Assembly: GCA_036377075.1 (NCBI GenBank)
Contig: DASUZB010000069.1
Span: 1 to 9,291, forward strand
Reading direction: 5' to 3'
DNA: 9,291 nt
DNA from: DASUZB01 sp036377075
GTDB lineage: Bacteria > Actinomycetota > CALGFH01
A model generated the notes under the pieces. The model ran no database searches. It worked only from the letters and a program-made list of their open reading frames with translations, and was not told the DNA's origin. Each line of letters starts with the position of its first letter. Within the stretch, counting starts at the first letter, position 1. Positions 5,321 through 9,291 of this stretch are shown here, piece after piece. The translations under genes were made by a program, and so were the position numbers.

Positions 5321-6613
5321 ATGCGACCAAGGAGAACCGTCGCGGCGGCCGTCCTGCTCGCCCTCGTCGCCGTCGCCGGCTGCTCCGGCGGCGGCAACCA
5401 GGACAAGGGGACCACGGCACCTGGCCAGCCGGCGAACGTCGTGGTGTGGCACGGCTACACCGACGCCGAGTTGAAGGCCATCAACCAGCTGACCGCGAAG
5501 TTCAACGCCAGCCAGCACAACGTCCACGTGACCCTGCAGAACCAGGGCAACAACGACTACGCGCTGCAGAAGGTGCTCACCGCGATGGCGGGCGGGAAGT
5601 ACCCGGACGTCGCCTACCTGTACGGCTCCAACGCCGCCGAGATCGCCCGCAGCCGCAAGGTCGTCCGCCTCACCGACTGGGTCAACGGCAGCGGGATGAA
5701 CTGGAACGACTTCTGGCCGGGCGAGCGGGCCGCCGCCACCGTGGACGGCCAGGTCGTCGGCGTGCCGGCGCTGGTCGACAACCTCGCCCTGGTCTACAAC
5801 AAGAAGCTGTTCGACAAGGCGCACCTGTCCCACCCGACCGCGGACTGGACCTGGGACGACTTCCGCAGCGCCGCCAAGGCGCTCACCGACCAGAGCCGCA
5901 AGCAGTTCGGCTGGGCGTACGTCGCCGACGGCAGCGAGGACACCGTCTGGCGCTACGAGGCGATGCTCTGGCAGGCGGGCGGCGACCTGTTGACCCCGGA
6001 CGGCCGCGCCGCCGCGTTCGACTCGCCCGCCGGGCTCAAGGCGCTCACCCTGCTGCACGACATGGCCACCGTGGACCACTCCGTCTACCTCGACAACGGC
6101 AACCAGAACTACCTCGCGCTGTTCGACGCGGGCAAGATCGGCATGCTGTGGACCGGGCCGTGGGACCTGAGCGACATCCGCGACCACAAGGTCGACTACG
6201 GCGTGCAGCTCCTGCCCGCCGACCAGAACCACCAGACGATCTCCGGCCCGGACAACTGGGTCGTGTTCGACAACGGCAAGGCGCGCGTCGACGGGGCCAA
6301 GCAGTTCCTCGCCTGGCTGATGGACCCCAAGCAGGTGCTGACCTGGTCGCTGGCCACGGGCGACCTGCCGGTGCGGGCGTCGGTGACCAAGCTGCCCGAG
6401 TACGCCCAGTTCGTCTCGCGCTACCCGGGCATCGGCACCTTCACCGACAACCTCGCCAACGCCCAGAAGGCGCGGCCGACGATCCCCAACTACGCGAAGG
6501 TCTCGGCGGCGCTCGGCCAGTCGGTGGTGTCGGTCCTGCTCGGCAAGGCGGCGCCGGACGCCGCCCTGAAGAGCGGCGCCGACCAGGTGTCGGGCATCGT
6601 GGGAGCGCCCTGA
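5321..6613 (+). CDS. ABC transporter sugar-binding lipoprotein
   Basis: This 430-residue extracellular solute-binding protein of the carbohydrate family (SBP type 1/8) is anchored to the membrane by lipidation. The signal peptide has basic residues MRPRR, a hydrophobic core and the lipobox VAGC with C21 as the lipidated cysteine, followed by a flexible GGGNQDKGTTAPG linker. The mature fold begins with VVVWHGYTDAELKAI (40-54). Family hallmarks include PDVAYLYGSNAAEIA, VPALVDNLALVYNKKLFDKA, WTWDDFRSAAKALT and GKIGMLWTGPWDLSDI. Many Trp and Tyr residues (for example WTGPW) suit stacking against sugar rings. The ligand cannot be told from sequence. GGGGAAGG six bases before the ATG sets the start. 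The gene lies between the SIS gene and the first permease, whose GTG starts one base after this stop, so the three are surely co-transcribed. Confidence 0.93.
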   Translation: MRPRRTVAAAVLLALVAVAGCSGGGNQDKGTTAPGQPANVVVWHGYTDAELKAINQLTAKFNASQHNVHVTLQNQGNNDYALQKVLTAMAGGKYPDVAYLYGSNAAEIARSRKVVRLTDWVNGSGMNWNDFWPGERAAATVDGQVVGVPALVDNLALVYNKKLFDKAHLSHPTADWTWDDFRSAAKALTDQSRKQFGWAYVADGSEDTVWRYEAMLWQAGGDLLTPDGRAAAFDSPAGLKALTLLHDMATVDHSVYLDNGNQNYLALFDAGKIGMLWTGPWDLSDIRDHKVDYGVQLLPADQNHQTISGPDNWVVFDNGKARVDGAKQFLAWLMDPKQVLTWSLATGDLPVRASVTKLPEYAQFVSRYPGIGTFTDNLANAQKARPTIPNYAKVSAALGQSVVSVLLGKAAPDAALKSGADQVSGIVGAP

Positions 6614-6614
6614 C

Positions 6615-7529
6615 GTGGTGGCCGCGACCGGGCCGCGGCGCCGCGGCCCGCGTGCCGGCCAGCGTGAGCACCTGGCCGGCTGGGCCTTCGCGCTGCCGGC
6701 CACGGTGCTGATCGCCGTCTTCGGCCTGCTCCCGGTGGGCTGGTCGCTGGTGCTGTCGTTCCAGCACAACGACCTGCTCACCCCGCCTGCCTGGGTCGGC
6801 CTCGGCAACTACCGGGCGCTGGCCCACGACCCGCTGTTCCGCGGCGCGGTGCGGCACACGCTCGTCTACACCGTGCTGTTCGTGCCGATCTCGATCGTGG
6901 GCGCGCTGGGGATCGCGGTCGCGCTCAACCGCAGGGTCGGCCTCATCCGCCTCTACCGCACGGCGGTGTTCGTGCCGGTGGTGTTCTCCACCGTCGCCAC
7001 CGCCATCACCTTCAACTGGCTGCTCGAGCCGAACTACGGCCTGGTCGACTACGGGCTCGAGAAGGTCGGGCTGCCGGCGCAGGGCTTCTTCCAGGACCCG
7101 AACCAGGCGCTGTACGCGATCGTGGCGATGACCGTGTGGGGCTGGCTCGGCTTCGACGTGATCATCTACCTCGCGGCCCTGCAGAGCGTCCCCAGGGAGC
7201 TGCTGGAGGCGGCCGCGATCGACGGCGCCGGCCGGTGGGTGACCTTCCGGCGCGTCGTCGTGCCGCTGCTCGGCCCGGCCACCCTGTTCCTGGTCGTCTG
7301 GTCGACCATCAGCGCGCTGCAGCTGTTCGACGAGGTGTACGTCGCCACCCGCGGCGGGCCGCTGCACGCCACCACCGTGGTCGTCTACTACCTGTTCGAC
7401 CAGGCCTTCCACTTCTTCAGCGGCGGCTACGCCGCGGCCATCGCCTACACCCTGTTCGTCGCCATCCTGGCGCTCACCGGCCTGCAGCTGTGGATCGGGT
7501 CGCGGCGGGTCCACTACGGCTCCTCATGA
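6615..7529 (+). CDS. Sugar ABC transporter permease (MalF/UgpA type)
   Basis: This 304-residue inner-membrane permease forms half of the importer channel. After a basic N-terminus (about 1-18), six membrane segments are apparent: one near 22-45, followed by an extracytoplasmic loop with VGLGNYRAL (61-69), and then the others in the transport domain. The cytoplasmic EAA loop that docks with the ATPase is ELLEAAAIDGAGRW (195-208), continuing to VVVPLLGP (214-221). It lies in the usual place, about 100 residues from the C-terminus. Length is normal for the family. The start is GTG at 6615, one base after the binding-protein stop; a second GTG follows at once, so the start could be three bases later. 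The stop overlaps the ATG of the next permease (ATGA), indicating coupled translation. Confidence 0.93.
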   Translation: MVAATGPRRRGPRAGQREHLAGWAFALPATVLIAVFGLLPVGWSLVLSFQHNDLLTPPAWVGLGNYRALAHDPLFRGAVRHTLVYTVLFVPISIVGALGIAVALNRRVGLIRLYRTAVFVPVVFSTVATAITFNWLLEPNYGLVDYGLEKVGLPAQGFFQDPNQALYAIVAMTVWGWLGFDVIIYLAALQSVPRELLEAAAIDGAGRWVTFRRVVVPLLGPATLFLVVWSTISALQLFDEVYVATRGGPLHATTVVVYYLFDQAFHFFSGGYAAAIAYTLFVAILALTGLQLWIGSRRVHYGSS

Positions 7530-8344
7530 GGCGGCGCCTGCCCTTCTCGCCGTGGCACCTGGTGCTGGCCCCCACCGCCGCCCTGATGCTGCTGCCGCTG
7601 GTCTGGGTGCTGATCACCTCGCTCCAGCGCCCCAGCGACGCGGTCGCGTTCCCGCCGGTGCTGCTGCCGCGCGCGCTGCACTGGCAGAACTACCCGGACG
7701 CGTGGCGGGCGGCGCCATTCGGGCGCTGGTTCCTCAACTCGACGGTGGTGGCGGTGGCCGCCGTGCTCGGCAACCTCACCGTCGGCGCGCTCGCCGGCTA
7801 CGCCTTCGCCCGCATCCGGTTCCTCGGCCGGGGGGTGCTGTTCGTCGTCCTGCTCGCCACCCTGATGGTGCCGTTGCAGGTGCTGATCATCCCGACCTTC
7901 ATCATCGTCCGCCTGCTCGGTCTGGTGGACACGCTGCCCGCCCTGATCGTGCCGAACCTGGTGACGCCGTTCAGCATCTTCCTGTTCCGCCAGTTCTTCC
8001 GCACCCTGCCGGTCGAGCTCGAGGACGCCGCCCGCATCGACGGCGCCTCCCGCCTGACCGTCCTGACCAGGGTGGTCGCGCCCCTGTCCACGCCGGTGCT
8101 CGCCACGGTGGCGGTGATCACGTTCCTGTGGACCTGGAACGACTTCCTCTGGCCGCTGATCGTGATCAGCTCCGACGCGCGCATGACCGTGCAGCTCGGG
8201 CTGGCGAGCTTCCAGGGCGCCCACACCACCCAGTGGACGCTGCTGATGGCCGGCACGGCGATGAGCCAGGTTCCCGTCCTGGCGCTGTTCTTCGCCTGCC
8301 AGCGCTGGTTCGTCCAGTCCGTGGCGCTGTCGGGGTTGAAGTAG
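7526..8344 (+). CDS. Sugar ABC transporter permease (MalG/UgpE type)
   Basis: This 272-residue inner-membrane protein is the second channel subunit. The first membrane segment is about 11-31 (HLVLAPTAALMLLPLVWVL). It is followed by WQNYPDAW, a family-typical periplasmic motif, and FGRWFLNSTVVA (65-76). The core has GYAFARIRF (91-99) and ATLMVPLQVLIIPTF (111-125). The EAA loop is ELEDAARIDGASRL (164-177), continuing to VVAPLSTP (183-190). WTWNDFLWPLI further on is typical of MalG-like proteins. The start ATG overlaps the previous gene's TGA by four bases. No ATP-binding subunit follows, so the pair must use an ATPase encoded beyond the window or shared with other importers, as MsmX-type ATPases are. 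Confidence 0.93.
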   Translation: MRRRLPFSPWHLVLAPTAALMLLPLVWVLITSLQRPSDAVAFPPVLLPRALHWQNYPDAWRAAPFGRWFLNSTVVAVAAVLGNLTVGALAGYAFARIRFLGRGVLFVVLLATLMVPLQVLIIPTFIIVRLLGLVDTLPALIVPNLVTPFSIFLFRQFFRTLPVELEDAARIDGASRLTVLTRVVAPLSTPVLATVAVITFLWTWNDFLWPLIVISSDARMTVQLGLASFQGAHTTQWTLLMAGTAMSQVPVLALFFACQRWFVQSVALSGLK

Positions 8345-8373
8345 CCGGGGCGGGTGGGGAGGATCCAGGGCCG

Positions 8374-9291
8374 ATGGACGACCTCGACCTGCTCGTGCTC
8401 GGCGACTGCAACCCGGACCTGGTGGTCCGCGGCACGGACCTGCGTCCGCGCTTCGGCCAGGCGGAGCAGCTCGTCGACGAGGCGCGCCTGGTCGTCGGCG
8501 GCTCCGGGGCGATCATGGCCTGCGGGGCCGCCCGGCTCGGGCTGCGCACCGCCCTGGTCGGGGTGGTCGGCGACGACGCGCTCGGCCACTGGCTGCTCGA
8601 CCAGCTCGGCCGCAGGGGCGTCGACGTCGGCGGCTGCGTGGTCGACCCGCGCCGGCCCACCGGCCTGACGGTGGTGCTGTCGGAGCCTGGCGACCGGGCG
8701 ATCCTCACCGCGGTGGGCACGATCGCCGCGCTCCGGGTCGAGGACGTCGACCCGGAGCGGCTTCGCGCGGCCCGGCACCTGCACGTCAGCTCCTACTACC
8801 TGCAGAGCGCGCTCCGCCCCGGCCTCGCCGGCCTGTTCCGCGAGGCCAGGCGGGACGGCCGCAGCACCTCGCTCGACCCCAACTGGGACCCTTCCGGCGG
8901 CTGGGACGCCGGTCTCCACGCCCTGCTGCCGGATACCGACTGCCTGCTCCCCAACGGCGAGGAGGCCGTACGGATCGCCGCGGCCTCGCGGCGTCCGGAA
9001 GATCCGCACGCGGCCGCCGGGGCATCGGGGCGTCCGGGCGACCCCCACGCGGCCGCCGGGGCCGGCCCGGCCGCGGTCGAGGCGGCCGCCGCCGCGCTGG
9101 CGGCGGCGGGGCCGCTGGTGGCGGTGAAGCTCGGCGCCGACGGCGCCGTGGCCGCCGCGCCCGGCGGGCGCGGGCTGGTCCGGGTGCCGGTGCCGGGGGC
9201 GGCCACGGCGGCCGTGGCCGACACCACCGGCGCCGGGGACAGCTTCGACGCCGGCTTCCTGCTCGGCCACCTCGCGGGCTGGCCGCTCGCG
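8374..9291 (+). CDS. PfkB/ribokinase-family carbohydrate kinase, 3' end outside window
   Basis: The 306 visible residues make up most of a ribokinase-type kinase. The N-terminal strand DLLVLGDCNPDLVVRG (5-20) is followed by the substrate-side signature GGSGAIMACGAARLGLRTA (42-60) and VGVVGDDALGHWLLDQL (62-78). PNGEEA (193-198) is the Asn/Glu motif. VAVKLGADGAV (249-259) precedes the second signature DTTGAGDSFDAGF (283-295), with D289 the catalytic base. It probably phosphorylates the imported substrate before the SIS enzyme acts; a fructosamine, amino-sugar or hexose kinase would all fit. It starts 29 bases after the permease with GGGGAGGA ten bases ahead of the ATG, so it belongs to the operon. 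Residues 204-229 are a tandem 13-residue duplication not usual in the family. It differs in type from the FruK/LacC-like kinase at 3417-4352. The reading frame is still open at the window end. Confidence 0.9.
   Translation, partial: MDDLDLLVLGDCNPDLVVRGTDLRPRFGQAEQLVDEARLVVGGSGAIMACGAARLGLRTALVGVVGDDALGHWLLDQLGRRGVDVGGCVVDPRRPTGLTVVLSEPGDRAILTAVGTIAALRVEDVDPERLRAARHLHVSSYYLQSALRPGLAGLFREARRDGRSTSLDPNWDPSGGWDAGLHALLPDTDCLLPNGEEAVRIAAASRRPEDPHAAAGASGRPGDPHAAAGAGPAAVEAAAAALAAAGPLVAVKLGADGAVAAAPGGRGLVRVPVPGAATAAVADTTGAGDSFDAGFLLGHLAGWPLA
8983..9060 (+). repeat. In-frame tandem duplication of a 39-base unit inside the kinase
   Basis: Units 8983-9021 and 9022-9060 are directly adjacent, match at 33 of 39 positions and encode ASRRPEDPHAAAG followed by ASGRPGDPHAAAG. 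Four of the six differences cluster in the centre (the EDP/GDP segment), and the last 15 bases are identical. Both copies keep the frame. They lie after PNGEEAVRIAA and before the Ala-rich helix AAVEAAAAALAAAG, in a surface-loop region of ribokinase folds. Confidence 0.8.

Noticed and set aside
4985..6808. Minus-strand open frame opposite the SIS and binding-protein genes
   Set aside because: Low-complexity Val/Gly/Arg-rich translation without motifs. The opposite strand codes for well-recognised proteins with good start signals.
7798..9270. Minus-strand open frame opposite permease 2 and the distal kinase
   Set aside because: No family features; it is a by-product of G+C-rich third positions in the plus-strand genes.

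Overview
The window is about 70% G+C by eye. It uses GTG starts, ATGA overlaps and strong G/C third positions. Its protein families (a 7TM histidine kinase, an actinobacterial-type SIS protein, a carbohydrate ABC transporter) point to a soil-type actinomycetote. No marker gene allows a finer placement.

Layout: (1) Positions 1-900 are a gene graveyard on the minus strand. It holds an internally deleted, frameshifted IS5-type transposase (1-453) and an internally deleted fragment of a membrane sensor protein (446-898). (2) 1030-2847 (+) is an intact hybrid-free membrane histidine kinase (7TM, PAS, HisKA, HATPase) with no response regulator beside it. (3) 2848-3017 is intergenic and holds what looks like the first 19 residues of an LLM-type flavin/F420 oxidoreductase, then a stop. 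(4) 3018-3416 (+) is a small VOC/glyoxalase-fold protein. Its stop codon abuts, with no gap, the stop of a convergent PfkB kinase (3417-4352, -). (5) 4396-9291 (+) is a tightly packed operon that runs off the window: SIS-domain sugar isomerase/deglycase, lipoprotein sugar-binding protein, two MalF/MalG-type permeases, and a second PfkB/ribokinase-family kinase (3' end missing). The first PfkB kinase diverges from this operon across 43 bases.

How the genes fit together: a carbohydrate is bound outside the cell by the lipoprotein and imported through the two permeases. It is probably phosphorylated by the distal PfkB kinase and isomerised or cleaved by the SIS protein. The divergent 1-phosphofructokinase/tagatose-6-phosphate-kinase-like enzyme may add a second phosphate before aldol cleavage. 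The order SIS, binding protein, permease, permease, PfkB kinase is that of the Bacillus subtilis frlB-frlO-frlN-frlM-frlD fructosamine (Amadori product) operon as I recall it. An amino-sugar route (AgaS-like plus LacC-like) is the main alternative. The ABC ATPase, an aldolase and a dedicated regulator are not in the window.
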